From Armatimonadota bacterium (GTDB taxonomy: Bacteria > Armatimonadota > Fimbriimonadia > Fimbriimonadales > Fimbriimonadaceae), in assembly GCA_017303935.1 (NCBI GenBank), contig JAFLBD010000001.1:248001-312000 (forward strand): 64,000 bases of DNA, written 5' to 3'. Position 1 is the stretch's first letter, and each line of letters begins with the position of its first letter. A program made the translations under genes and the position numbers. The notes below the pieces were generated by a model that saw nothing but the letters and a program-made list of their open reading frames with translations, ran no database searches and was not told the DNA's origin. This document shows, one piece after another, positions 44,808-53,464 of the stretch.

Positions 44808-44844
44808 TCCATTTCTTTCGGCCCATGCCCTATTGCGATAGGAA

Positions 44845-44873
44845 TTGCGAACCGATAAATCCTCTGGTATAAT
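44845..44873 (+). promoter_or_regulatory. Promoter of the tRNA-Ala gene
   Basis: TTGCGA (44845-44850), 17 bases and TATAAT (44868-44873), with an extended -10 TGG before it, lie about 42 bases upstream of the tRNA. It is the cleanest promoter seen in the window. Confidence 0.7.
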
Positions 44874-44915
44874 CGGTTTTCGCAGTTCGGCGACAAGCCG
44901 GCATGCTGCACTTTT

Positions 44916-44990
44916 GGGGGCATAGCTCAATGGGAGAGCACCTGCTTTGCAAGCAGGGGGTTAGGGGTTCGAGTCCCCTTGCCTCCACCA
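44916..44990 (+). tRNA. tRNA-Ala(UGC)
   Basis: The 75-base gene folds as a cloverleaf: acceptor GGGGGCA/TGCCTCC with G3-U70, the alanine identity pair; anticodon stem CCTGC/GCAGG with loop TTTGCAA, anticodon TGC (44948-44950); T-loop GGTTCGAGTCC; CCA encoded in the DNA at the 3' end. It is single and not in an rRNA operon in this window. Confidence 0.97.
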
Positions 44991-45075
44991 ATTCTGATTT
45001 CTGTTAGCCGTGGCCGGTAAGGCCTCTTTCCTGCACTGTTATTCGCCGGTACGTTTCAATTCGGCACGCTTTTTC

Positions 45076-45104
45076 TTGTGTGTCTGGTGGTTTCGTCATA
45101 TACT
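45076..45104 (+). promoter_or_regulatory. Promoter with leaderless placement for the PEP-CTERM gene
   Basis: TTGTGT (45076-45081), 17 bases and TATACT (45099-45104) form a good promoter; ATG 45112 begins 7 bases later. The mRNA would start at or next to the initiation codon. Confidence 0.55.
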
Positions 45105-45111
45105 GATGGCG

Positions 45112-46236
45112 ATGGGTTTCGCGTTGAGGACGAGGTTGTTGGTGGTTGCGGGCGCGGTTGCACTTTGCTTGCAGTCTCATGCATTGACTTGGTCGATGCG
45201 TGAGGTGACTGTGCCCGGCCAATCAGACCTCCGGATTACCGGTATCAATAATGCTGGCCAAATGGCGGTCCACACGAGTATTAACAGCAGGGTTTTCCGG
45301 GTTAGCACTTCAGGTCAAATAGAATCGCTTGTCAATTCAGAATATAACCTCTATCAGACAATCTCGGGTGGGATAAATGAAAATGGCGAAGTCGCCGTTT
45401 GGGGTTATGGATATAGCGGCAATCCTCTTCAAAAAGTGAGTTGCTGGACACCGGGGGTTGGAATTACAAGCCTTGTTGTCCCCACTGTGGCCGGATATTA
45501 TGAAGTACAAACCTATGCGATCAACAATTCCCGTGTTGCCGTAGGTCGCGCGCTAGATACACGCGAAACAGGCTCATCTGGCAATGGATTTGCAACGGTG
45601 TATTCACCCACGACGGGAATGCCTCTAACCCCAGGGTATTGGGACGGCTATAACATGGCCAGAGACGTCGATGAGGCTGGAAACATCGTCGGCTGTGTCA
45701 ATCTCGACCCGATTCTTTGGCGTGCTAATGGAACCTATGTGGACCTTACTCAACCAAGCAGTTACGGGTCGGCAACGGCTATCAATTCCAGCGGGCTGAT
45801 CAGTGGGACGTTGAATGATATTAACGGCAAACATCTTGCCATCTGGAATACATCGGGGCAACTGCTTCATAAGATATATATTGGTGATCGGGTTAATGAC
45901 CCAAGCCCACCCACCGAAAGCACATACATGAACGAGAACGGTGAAGTCGTCGTCACTGTGCTCCGGAATGGCGTCGCACGCAACTACATGTGGTCACAGT
46001 CCACTGGGCTAATGGACATTACTTCGTCATTCACGAACACGGGTGGAGCAAGGTTGAACCTAGTCGGGATAAACAATCGAAGGGAGATAATCGCAGCAGG
46101 ATACATCGGCAGTGTCTACAAGCAGAACCTACTCCTCACCCCAGTGCCGGAGCCATCGGAACTAATCGTTCTCGGAGTTGGGCTGGTGGGCGTCGTTCTC
46201 CGACGACGAAGACGAAAGTCGGCTGCTACCGGCTAA
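45112..46236 (+). CDS. PEP-CTERM sorting-domain extracellular repeat protein
   Basis: A signal peptide (MGFALRTRLLVVAGAVALCLQSHA) precedes ~330 residues of repeated units with INxxGxxxG-like cores: INNAGQMAVH, INENGEVAVWG, INNSRVAVGR, VDEAGNIVGC, INSSGLISGT, MNENGEVVVTV and INNRREIIAAG, the HAF-repeat pattern of secreted proteins. The C-terminus VPEPSELIVLGVGLVGVVLRRRRR is a full PEP-CTERM signal (motif, helix, basic tail). Exosortase is not in this window. ATG 45106 and 45112 are both possible. The DNA looks a little more AT-rich than its neighbours. Confidence 0.82.
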   Translation: MGFALRTRLLVVAGAVALCLQSHALTWSMREVTVPGQSDLRITGINNAGQMAVHTSINSRVFRVSTSGQIESLVNSEYNLYQTISGGINENGEVAVWGYGYSGNPLQKVSCWTPGVGITSLVVPTVAGYYEVQTYAINNSRVAVGRALDTRETGSSGNGFATVYSPTTGMPLTPGYWDGYNMARDVDEAGNIVGCVNLDPILWRANGTYVDLTQPSSYGSATAINSSGLISGTLNDINGKHLAIWNTSGQLLHKIYIGDRVNDPSPPTESTYMNENGEVVVTVLRNGVARNYMWSQSTGLMDITSSFTNTGGARLNLVGINNRREIIAAGYIGSVYKQNLLLTPVPEPSELIVLGVGLVGVVLRRRRRKSAATG

Positions 46237-46252
46237 GTCACGGCGACATATC

Positions 46253-47479
46253 CTAAGTCAGTCGGCGGGCGGCGGCGGCAGCTTCTACAGCCGGGTACAT
46301 CTGTCGCATGCGCTCGGTGAGTGCCGGGATGAACGGGCTCATCGGGTACTTCTGATAGTACTCGTAGTAGAGGTTGTAAGCGGATTCGGGCTGGTTCAGC
46401 CACTGGTCATAATTCTGCGCCAACTGATACGTCGCGGTTTCCATTTCTGAATCTGGCACGTTGCTCATCTTGCGCACGCCTTCGAACAGAGTTCGCGCGG
46501 GGTGAACCTGGCTCTTCTTGACGAGTTCGTGACCAAGCCGGACGTAATCTCCTCGTGGAAGCGCGGTTGGATCCTTGCCGATCACTTGGATCGATGCTTT
46601 CGCCAAGGCGTCGAGCAGATTCGGATCGGCCAATATCGCTCGGAAGTGCTTTCGGAAGTGCGCGAGGTGCTCGGGCTTGACCATTTTCGATTCTTCGTAG
46701 GACCGAATCACGAGAGCAACCGCAACCTTGTGGTTGTCAGGCTGAGTTTTTGCCAGATCTTCGAGCTGCCGCTTCCAAAGCAGGGTGTAATCACCGCCTT
46801 CTGCAAGCGTCTTTTTGGCATCTGCGACGTAGGCGTCATCCCTCTTGGGTCGCATGATGAAGCAGAGAATAATCGCTGCGATCGCGCCGCCCAAGTGCGC
46901 CAGGTGAGCAGTGCCTCCGATCCCCACGAAGTTGAGCATCGCACCCAAGATGTCCCACGCGAAGTAGTAAAGCGCGGCGCCCCACATCGGCAATTCGATG
47001 GTAAATTCGCCCTGCGTCAGCCTGTAAAACGTGATGAAAACGAAGCAGACCGGCGCGTATGGGAACATGAACATGGCCGCCCCGACCACGCCCATGATTG
47101 CGCCACTCGCTCCGATCAACGGCATCGTTGTGATCTTGGTGCTCAGCAGGCCGAGGTGCGCGAGAGCACCGGCGAACCCTGCTATGGTGTAGAGCATAAG
47201 GAACTTGGGCGTGCGCAACCGCCCTTCGACCGCCGACCCAAAAATCCAAAGGAACAGCATGTTTCCGATGAGGTGCATCACATCGCCATGGAGAAACATC
47301 GACGTCAGAATCGTGATCGGCGACAGATTCAGAATCGACACGCCATGAGCCTCAGCCGTCGCCTTCGGAATCTCCATCTCTTGCTGAGTCGCGAAGAAAA
47401 TGATTGTGTTTAGCGCAATCAAGCTATAGGTTGCGATGGGCAGACTTTCGGGCGGATTCTTGACGCGGAACGGGATCAT
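46253..47479 (-). CDS. Rhomboid-family intramembrane serine protease with C-terminal tail
   Basis: The N-terminal ~230 residues form a rhomboid: Asn73 in LIGNMLFL, nucleophile Ser125 in GASGAIMG and His195 in AHLAHLGG. The remaining ~170 residues form a cytoplasmic helical region with TPR-like stretches (AYNLYYEYYQKYPMSPFIPALTERM). Substrates are unknown; the fusion to a soluble region suggests a regulatory or scaffold role. A promoter candidate (minus TTACAA, 16 bases, TAAGAT; 47518-47491) lies just upstream of the ATG. Confidence 0.85.
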   Translation of the reverse strand: MIPFRVKNPPESLPIATYSLIALNTIIFFATQQEMEIPKATAEAHGVSILNLSPITILTSMFLHGDVMHLIGNMLFLWIFGSAVEGRLRTPKFLMLYTIAGFAGALAHLGLLSTKITTMPLIGASGAIMGVVGAAMFMFPYAPVCFVFITFYRLTQGEFTIELPMWGAALYYFAWDILGAMLNFVGIGGTAHLAHLGGAIAAIILCFIMRPKRDDAYVADAKKTLAEGGDYTLLWKRQLEDLAKTQPDNHKVAVALVIRSYEESKMVKPEHLAHFRKHFRAILADPNLLDALAKASIQVIGKDPTALPRGDYVRLGHELVKKSQVHPARTLFEGVRKMSNVPDSEMETATYQLAQNYDQWLNQPESAYNLYYEYYQKYPMSPFIPALTERMRQMYPAVEAAAAARRLT

Positions 47480-47490
47480 GACTGACTTTT

Positions 47491-47518
47491 ATCTTACACC
47501 AGACTGTCCGGTTTGTAA
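47491..47518 (-). promoter_or_regulatory. Promoter candidate of the rhomboid gene
   Basis: Reading the minus strand, TTACAA (47518-47513), 16 bases and TAAGAT (47496-47491) lie 11 bases before ATG 47479, giving a very short leader without a ribosome-binding site. Confidence 0.4.
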
Positions 47519-47624
47519 GGATTTGAAGTACAAATTTTCGATTAATGAATTAAACAAAATTGCTACAGATTAAGGCCGAACATGCCTGCGATTTTAGAAA
47601 GTATGGGACTGGTAACCTTTTGGC

Positions 47625-48866
47625 TTGCAGTCCGAATGCTCCTATTTGATCCTAGATGAGACCTACCGGTCGAGTTCCCGGCTATTGTTTGCTCGGCTCG
47701 TTCGAGTACTAGGGGATTTTGATCTTGCCGAAGACGCATTGCAAGATGCGGTGCGAGCCGCGGCAATCCAGTGGCGCGAAAAAGGTGTTCCTGATATTCC
47801 TGAAGCCTGGCTTTTTCAAGTGGCACGAAACTATGGCATTTCAATGATGCGAAAAGAGCGGAAGCTGCTGCCGCTGAACGACCAGCACCAGACTGATTTT
47901 GAACCGCCAAGCGAATTCGGTGACGAGCTTCTTAGGTTGGCATTTCTGTGCTGTCATCCGGCGATCTCGCCCGATGCGCAAGTAGCTCTGACTTTGCGTG
48001 AGGTCTGCGAGTTGACTACCGAAGAGATCGCAGCCGCTTATCTGGTTCCAACCCAGACTATTGCCCAGCGAATCGTTCGGGCTAAGTCAAAAATTCGGGC
48101 TGCTCAAATTCCGTTTGAGTTGCCCTCCCCCGACGAACTTCCGGCTCGAAATGCGGCGATTCTCAAGACCATTTACTTGGTGTTCAACGAATCGTATGCG
48201 TCAAGCACAGGGAAAGCCATTGTCCGACAGGACCTGATGTCGCTGGCAATCCATCTCGGGAGGCAACTCTTCGCCCTTTCGTCAGAGCCGGAGGCTGGCG
48301 GATTATTAGCGCTCATGCTCATTCATCAGGCGCGCAACAACACGCGAACAACTCCAGATGGAGATTTGATCTTGCTTGAGCATCAAGATCGAAGACTCTG
48401 GAATCGCCAGACGTTGGACGAGGCGAGCAGTTTGATCACGAGTTCATTTTCCTCGGGTCGAGCTGGACCGTATTCTGTGCAAGCGGCCATCGCCTCCGTT
48501 TACGCCGATGCGCCAAGTTTTGCGGAGACGGATTGGGATGAGATTATTGGATTGTATGACCTATTGTTCAGGTTAGAGCCTTCGCCTGTGGTCATCCTCA
48601 ATCATGCCGTCGCAATTGCGATGCGTGATGGCCCTGAAGCAGGAATCCAAAGAATTGACCGATTGCTTTCATCTGGTGTTTTATCGGGATATCACCGCGC
48701 CTATGCTGCACGAGGCGAACTACATTGGAGGCGAAATGATGCGGTGAGTGCTTTGTCTGATTTCAAACGCGCACTGGATTTTGTCCGTCAAGAGCCAGAA
48801 CGGCGGTACCTGAATCAGCGAATTTTGGAAATTGCGACTGTTGATGTCGATTCCCAAGGTCCTTAA
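47625..48866 (+). CDS. ECF42-like RNA polymerase sigma factor with TPR tail
   Basis: The first ~170 residues are a sigma-70 ECF factor: region 2 (LVRVLGDFDLAEDALQDAVRAAAIQW... VARNYGISMMRKER) and region 4 (ALTLREVCELTTEEIAAAYLVPTQTIAQRIVRAKSKI). The remaining ~240 residues form the conserved DUF6596/TPR-like domain of the ECF42 group. Two YCII- and VOC-type genes follow on the same strand, the known genomic partners of this group. The start may be TTG 47625, with TAACCT 6 bases upstream and no ribosome-binding site. No anti-sigma factor is adjacent, as expected for this group. Confidence 0.85.
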   Translation: MQSECSYLILDETYRSSSRLLFARLVRVLGDFDLAEDALQDAVRAAAIQWREKGVPDIPEAWLFQVARNYGISMMRKERKLLPLNDQHQTDFEPPSEFGDELLRLAFLCCHPAISPDAQVALTLREVCELTTEEIAAAYLVPTQTIAQRIVRAKSKIRAAQIPFELPSPDELPARNAAILKTIYLVFNESYASSTGKAIVRQDLMSLAIHLGRQLFALSSEPEAGGLLALMLIHQARNNTRTTPDGDLILLEHQDRRLWNRQTLDEASSLITSSFSSGRAGPYSVQAAIASVYADAPSFAETDWDEIIGLYDLLFRLEPSPVVILNHAVAIAMRDGPEAGIQRIDRLLSSGVLSGYHRAYAARGELHWRRNDAVSALSDFKRALDFVRQEPERRYLNQRILEIATVDVDSQGP

Positions 48867-48902
48867 GCGACATCCCTTTGTGAGCTCAATTTTGGAGCTC
48901 CA

Positions 48903-49352
48903 ATGGAAAATTTGACCATGGAAACGAACACGATCCAACCAATCCCTTATCTCTTCTTTGATGCCAAATGTGCCGATGCCATGGCGTTTTACGCCGATGT
49001 ATTCGGAGGCCAGGTCTTTGCGATGACCTACGGCGACATGCCTGGGGACGAAGTCTGTCCAGACGCGGCAAAAAATCTAATCATGAATGCAACACTGGAA
49101 CTTCCTGGAGGCGGGCTGCTCTATGGCAGCGACATTTTCCCGGGAAGACAGATTCATTCCAGCACCGGCTTTATGGTGGCGCTTGTCTTCAAATCGGTGG
49201 CAGAGGCCCAGCGAGTTTTTGATCGATTGAGCGAAAATGGCGAAATTGCAATGCCATTTGGGCCGACGTTTTGGGCTGAAAAATTTGGCATGCTCATGGA
49301 CAAATTTGGCATCGAATGGGCAATCAATGGCAATATGCTCGAACGACAATGA
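48903..49352 (+). CDS. VOC-superfamily protein (PhnB-like)
   Basis: The 149-residue protein shows the PhnB-type vicinal-oxygen-chelate pattern: IPYLFFDAKCADAMAFYADVFGGQVFAMTYGDMP, MNATLELPGGGLLYGSD and a C-terminal FWAEKFGMLMDKFGIEWAING. Function of this group is unknown; it commonly accompanies ECF sigma and YCII genes. ATG follows GGAG by 8 bases. The stop overlaps the next gene (ATGA). Confidence 0.82.
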   Translation: MENLTMETNTIQPIPYLFFDAKCADAMAFYADVFGGQVFAMTYGDMPGDEVCPDAAKNLIMNATLELPGGGLLYGSDIFPGRQIHSSTGFMVALVFKSVAEAQRVFDRLSENGEIAMPFGPTFWAEKFGMLMDKFGIEWAINGNMLERQ

Positions 49353-49687
49353 AATACCTATGCTTGGTTTACTTGGATAAAGAAAACTGGGATGCTTGCC
49401 CAGATGAACATTGCGCAGCATACGTGCGCGAGCTTGCCGGACGCGGCAAGCTCGTCGCAGGCGAGCCTCTGCATACAATCGAATCGGCGACTACGGTTCG
49501 CGTGCGTAATGGTGAACTTTCTGTAACTGACGGTCCGTTCGCCGAGACCCGGGAGATGTTGGCTGGATTCTATTTGGTGGACGCTAAAGATTTGAATGAA
49601 GCAATTCGAATCGCCTCAGGGATTCCACCCGCTGCACATGGTTCGATTGAAATCCGCCCTGTTCGCCAGCTTGCTGGACTCGAATAA
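49349..49687 (+). CDS. YCII-related DGPF-motif protein
   Basis: The 112-residue protein MKYLCLVYLDKENW... has the family's DGPFAETREMLAGFYLVDA motif and a C-terminal EIRPVRQL. YCII proteins are small ferredoxin-like dimers without a firm function; in this genomic setting they are the classic targets of ECF42 sigma factors. The start overlaps the VOC stop by 4 bases, so both are co-translated. A frame starting earlier (49316) lies inside the VOC gene and is rejected. Confidence 0.85.
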   Translation: MKYLCLVYLDKENWDACPDEHCAAYVRELAGRGKLVAGEPLHTIESATTVRVRNGELSVTDGPFAETREMLAGFYLVDAKDLNEAIRIASGIPPAAHGSIEIRPVRQLAGLE

Positions 49688-49759
49688 TAGCACTCGCCGA
49701 TCTTGCTGGCCAATTCACAGTAGGAAGCCTAGCCAAGAGATTACACGTCTCCAATTGAT

Positions 49760-50158
49760 GTGCAGATCACTTCGGAACTTGAGCGACTTGAAGAAGTTTC
49801 AATGGCAGGCTTCTTTGTGGGGTGGCCAAACCCACCATCGGAGCAGACGCTAAGGCAATTGCTGATCAATTCGCCGTACCGCGCCTTGGCCATCAATGAC
49901 GGTCAACTGATTGGATTTGCGACTGGGCTTTCCGATGGAGTCCTTTTTTCTTTCTTAACTTGCCTCGAGGTACTTCCTGACTTTCAAGGGAACGGCCTTG
50001 GGAAGCGGCTTGTCGAACATCTTCTAGAAGTAATGCCTCGCGTCTACACGGTAGATCTAGTATGCGATCCGGATGTACAAGGCTTCTATCAGAAGTGCGG
50101 ATTTATCCCCTATACTTCAGCAGTCATTCGGCGGCATGACTTGTTGGCTGCGAGGTAA
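49760..50158 (+). CDS. GNAT-family N-acetyltransferase
   Basis: The 132-residue protein shows the GNAT fold: a long beta strand, then LEVLPDFQGNGLGKRLVEHLLE (acetyl-CoA binding Q/R-x-x-G-x-G/A) and VCDPDVQGFYQKCGFIPYTSAVIRR. The N-terminal part is short compared to full GNATs. Substrate unknown. GTG 49760 is the best start; no ATG fits. It lies 72 bases after the YCII gene on the same strand, so it may belong to the same unit. Confidence 0.75.
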   Translation: MQITSELERLEEVSMAGFFVGWPNPPSEQTLRQLLINSPYRALAINDGQLIGFATGLSDGVLFSFLTCLEVLPDFQGNGLGKRLVEHLLEVMPRVYTVDLVCDPDVQGFYQKCGFIPYTSAVIRRHDLLAAR

Positions 50159-50270
50159 AGAACGATTTAGTCGTGAAGTGGTTACGAATAAAGAAAGCGA
50201 TGATGTCTAGAACTTTCTACGCGTAAGACCGAGGTCCCACTGTAATTGCTGACGCTGATAATCGTATGGT

Positions 50271-50711
50271 TCACCGTTGGCCAGATTCCCAGACAAGTTT
50301 TACATCTGGCTGCCCTTCTTCGTTATCCGAGCCGTCGCCCCAATATACTTCTCGAAATCCTTCACGCGCATAGAACCTGCGCGCACCATCGTTAACTTGG
50401 AATGTGAACAACTCTAATCGCGAAGGGGAGAGTTCCTTTGCATGGTCCACGAGCTTTTTGCCATAGCCTAGACCTTGAAACCCGCGTTTCAAATAGAGTT
50501 GGTCCAGATCATCACCATGAACATCGAGCCAACCGATCACTTGATCATCTAGTTCCAAAACCCAGGATGATCCCCGAGCTATACGTTGGTCCCGAATCCA
50601 ATTTTCAGCTTCAGTGAGCGTGTGAATGATCGGTACCGTATCTTTGCGGATATCCAAGTACAAGTTTGCAATCTGCGAAGCATCTTCCGGATTTGCTATC
50701 CGCAATTTCAC
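50271..50711 (-). CDS. GNAT-family N-acetyltransferase
   Basis: This 146-residue acetyltransferase has MKLRIANPEDASQIANLYLDI at the N-terminus, GWLDVHGDDLDQLYLKRGFQGLGYGKKLVDHAKE with the acetyl-CoA P-loop (Q-G-L-G-Y-G), and NDGARRFYAREGFREVYWGDG. Substrate unknown. The GTG start is preceded by TAGCAT 6 bases upstream, again the leaderless pattern. It is not related to its convergent neighbour beyond the fold. Confidence 0.8.
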   Translation of the reverse strand: MKLRIANPEDASQIANLYLDIRKDTVPIIHTLTEAENWIRDQRIARGSSWVLELDDQVIGWLDVHGDDLDQLYLKRGFQGLGYGKKLVDHAKELSPSRLELFTFQVNDGARRFYAREGFREVYWGDGSDNEEGQPDVKLVWESGQR

Positions 50712-50813
50712 CGAACTATGCTACCTTGATATCCGCAGCTTTCAGGGCAGAAATTTGGCAGTTTTGAACGAACCTTTAGTTGTAGTACTTACAATGTTGG
50801 TCTGCTGAAATTC

Positions 50814-51560
50814 TCAGAATTTCTTGACCAGTCGTTCCTTTAGAGCTTGATTCAATATCAGATATCCATTCGGATTTAGATGAAGTAGATCAAGCGATAA
50901 TCCATTGGCTACTGTACGCTCATCGGAACTCAGTGCCTTTGCCGCATCGAGGCAATCTTTGTGGCTCGCACGGATGGCTTTGTTTATCTGAATGATCGCC
51001 CGTATGGCTGACTCGTTCCACCGCGCCTGATCTAGCAATCCCGGTTTTGCTCCTGGGAATACTGTAGTCATAATGACTTCTGCTCCGGTGCCCTTTGCTA
51101 CACGATAAATCTGCTCCAAATTTGATAGCGCTTGTTTTTGAATGCGCTCTTTCTGTTCTGGCAGCAATGCGCAAACTTTGAGATCGTTAACGCCGGCCTG
51201 AATCACCACTAAGTCCGGGTGCAATCCTGCTAGTTCAACTTTTGCTCGTTCCAAAATCTGGCCGGTTGTTTGGCTATTTACTCCAAGGTTGATATAGTTC
51301 GCACGATATTCAGGTTGCGGCCACATGGCCGCTCTCGAATCTCCGAGAAAGACGATCGTAGGCAGCTCAGGATTCGATTCAATAGATGGCTTCTTACGGT
51401 TCAAATCCAATGGATCGAGCCGAGCCACTAGTTCTCTGCGGTAGAAGTCTTCCGCGGTATTGTAGAGCTTTGCTGCCATACCGACAAGCCCAATCGAAAA
51501 GACGGTCAAAACTCCTGTTGCAATTTTCCACCCGTTAGCCATCAATGGGATTTGAAACAT
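50814..51560 (-). CDS. SGNH/GDSL-family hydrolase, membrane-anchored
   Basis: A single N-terminal hydrophobic segment (WKIATGVLTVFSIGLVGMAAKLY) precedes a serine hydrolase domain: block I VFLGDSRAAMWPQ (Ser), block III GVNSQTTGQI and VIQAGVNDLK (Asn), block V LDLLHLNPNGYLIL with the catalytic His. This is the SGNH esterase/acetyltransferase fold, perhaps acting on surface glycans or lipids. The ATG 51560 has GGGAA upstream; ATG 51542 is an alternative. It diverges from the BTAD regulator gene with about 130 bases between. Confidence 0.8.
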   Translation of the reverse strand: MFQIPLMANGWKIATGVLTVFSIGLVGMAAKLYNTAEDFYRRELVARLDPLDLNRKKPSIESNPELPTIVFLGDSRAAMWPQPEYRANYINLGVNSQTTGQILERAKVELAGLHPDLVVIQAGVNDLKVCALLPEQKERIQKQALSNLEQIYRVAKGTGAEVIMTTVFPGAKPGLLDQARWNESAIRAIIQINKAIRASHKDCLDAAKALSSDERTVANGLSLDLLHLNPNGYLILNQALKERLVKKF

Positions 51561-51691
51561 TTCCCGATAGTGTTGAGTTCCGTTCTGGGCCTTATGCACA
51601 GAGCTTGTCTGCTCGGGGCAAGATTCCAAATCTCAAGCAGTTCTCCCAGCTTGGGAAATGGGGTGATTTCTAGTACTCTGCTAGGGAGAGC

Positions 51692-53464
51692 ATGGTGCGC
51701 GTATTTGGGGAGGTTCGGGTCAATGGGGAATCGCTCGGACTTTCGAGCGCGAAGAAGCTGCTATTGCTCCTCGTCGTGAACCCCGGCAAACTGTGGCAGC
51801 GCGACCAGTTGTGTCGAATGATCTGGCCCTCAGAAAGCCCTGAAATCACTCGTAATCGATTGAGGACCGCGCTCGTTCAACTCAAAAAAGCGCTCGGAGA
51901 CGATGCCGAATGGGGTGGCGGAAAGCACGACTTATCGGTGCAACGGGGCTCAATAAGTTCGGATTTTGATGATGCGGTCGCGCTGAGAATCAAAATTGGA
52001 TTGACCATCGACCCAGCCGAGGAAGAAGCCCTTCTCGAACAACTCCTGAAGATAGTTGATCAGCCTTTGGCGAGCGATCTTCCCGATTTTGCCGCCGAAA
52101 AGCGATCGGAATGGATCAGTTATCGAACTGACGCTCTTCTGAAAATGGCGAATCATTGCCAGTCAAAACGCAAGCTTTCAGAGGCGATTACCCACGTCGA
52201 GCGAGCGCTTTCGCTTTCGCCAAACAGTGAAAAAATTTGGCGATCATTGCTCCAGCTAGGTGCAGAGTCGGGCGATCATGCGGACATCTATAAGCGGTTT
52301 GCCGCGGCCAAGGCTGAGCTGTGGAAGGAGTCGAATGCGAGATTCAGCGCTGAACTCGTTCAACTTGCGGATAATGTTCGGCGGCAACGCAATCTCGCGC
52401 CCACTCAAGACACCAATTTAGGCGGGCTACTTGGTCGCACTTTGGGGCGAATGTTGCAAGATTCGCCAGACCGAGCGATTGGCTTTCTCGGAAGCTCTGA
52501 GTTCAAAGTTGAGGTTTTTGATCACCCAAAGGAAGCGCTTGAGATTTTGACCCGCGCTCTCGACGCCACTACCGGATCGAATCCTGACCGGATGCAGTGC
52601 GCGGTTTACGCGATGATTGCCGGCACGGTGGGTGAGGTCGGTGATCGCATCGAAGATTTCGGCCACCAAGTTCTAGAGGGCGATTCTGATCCTGCACGTC
52701 TCCGAGCCGCTGCGACGATGCTTGGGAATATCTACTTCAATCAGGGTGATTCCGAACGATTTTCGCGGATGTGGCAGATCGCGCTCAAGTATGCCGAAGA
52801 AGCTGGAAACCCGGTCGGTATCGAAATCCTCTTGATCCAACGGGTGATCTTCTCTTGGCTCGCGGGTGAGGATCCGTTATCGATCCTTTCGGGCAAGCCT
52901 CACTGCGACCGATTGAGGGAATTTGATGAGCATAATGCGCATTCCGGCCGCGCGGTATTTCTGTCGTATTTGGGCACCGCTCTGGCTTGCGAGGGGAATT
53001 TTGAAGAAGCTATCCGCGCATTTAGCGAAGCCAATATTGAAGCGAATAAGGCATCACATTCTGAGGTTTTGATGTTGATCGATGCTCCGATGGGCCTCTG
53101 CAAAATCGGGATCGGAGAAGTCGATGAGGGCCTCCAATTGTTAGGCAGCGGCATTGCCGAACGATTCAGGATGGCATCGCAGCAGACCGCACTTTGGGGA
53201 TTACTCTTCGCAGCAATCTCGTTCGAACTGCTCGGCGAGAAACGAGATTGTGCTTCGCTCCTGACCGGAATTCAAAAAATCATCCAGCGCGCAACGTTCG
53301 AGCCAATGTTCAAATACTTGGTCGGGCGACTATCCAGCCGGATCGAGAATTATCCTGAGGATTCTTCGCAATTTGATTCAAAGAATCTGAAGACGCTCAC
53401 GACCGCAACGATGCACGCCATTGCTCGGTTGAGACAGGGCGCGCCGCACCGGTCAACTGGTTAG
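51692..53464 (+). CDS. BTAD (SARP-like) transcriptional regulator with TPR tail
   Basis: The first ~95 residues are an OmpR-type winged helix (FGEVRVNGESLGLSSAKKLLLLLVVNPGKLWQRDQLCRMIWPSESPEITRNRLRTALVQLKKAL), followed by the bacterial transcriptional activation domain (~residues 100-240: QRGSISSDFDDAVALRIKI..) and ~350 residues of helical, TPR-like repeats to the end. Unlike the AfsR family it has no NB-ARC ATPase. SARP-like regulators control operons in Actinobacteria; targets here are not visible. ATG is preceded by GGGAG. The stop shares TTAG with the convergent antiporter gene. Confidence 0.83.
   Translation: MVRVFGEVRVNGESLGLSSAKKLLLLLVVNPGKLWQRDQLCRMIWPSESPEITRNRLRTALVQLKKALGDDAEWGGGKHDLSVQRGSISSDFDDAVALRIKIGLTIDPAEEEALLEQLLKIVDQPLASDLPDFAAEKRSEWISYRTDALLKMANHCQSKRKLSEAITHVERALSLSPNSEKIWRSLLQLGAESGDHADIYKRFAAAKAELWKESNARFSAELVQLADNVRRQRNLAPTQDTNLGGLLGRTLGRMLQDSPDRAIGFLGSSEFKVEVFDHPKEALEILTRALDATTGSNPDRMQCAVYAMIAGTVGEVGDRIEDFGHQVLEGDSDPARLRAAATMLGNIYFNQGDSERFSRMWQIALKYAEEAGNPVGIEILLIQRVIFSWLAGEDPLSILSGKPHCDRLREFDEHNAHSGRAVFLSYLGTALACEGNFEEAIRAFSEANIEANKASHSEVLMLIDAPMGLCKIGIGEVDEGLQLLGSGIAERFRMASQQTALWGLLFAAISFELLGEKRDCASLLTGIQKIIQRATFEPMFKYLVGRLSSRIENYPEDSSQFDSKNLKTLTTATMHAIARLRQGAPHRSTG

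Noticed and set aside
44851-44858. ACCGATAA as a sigma-28 -10 box before the tRNA
   Set aside because: No matching -35 at the right distance, and a clean sigma-70 promoter overlaps it.
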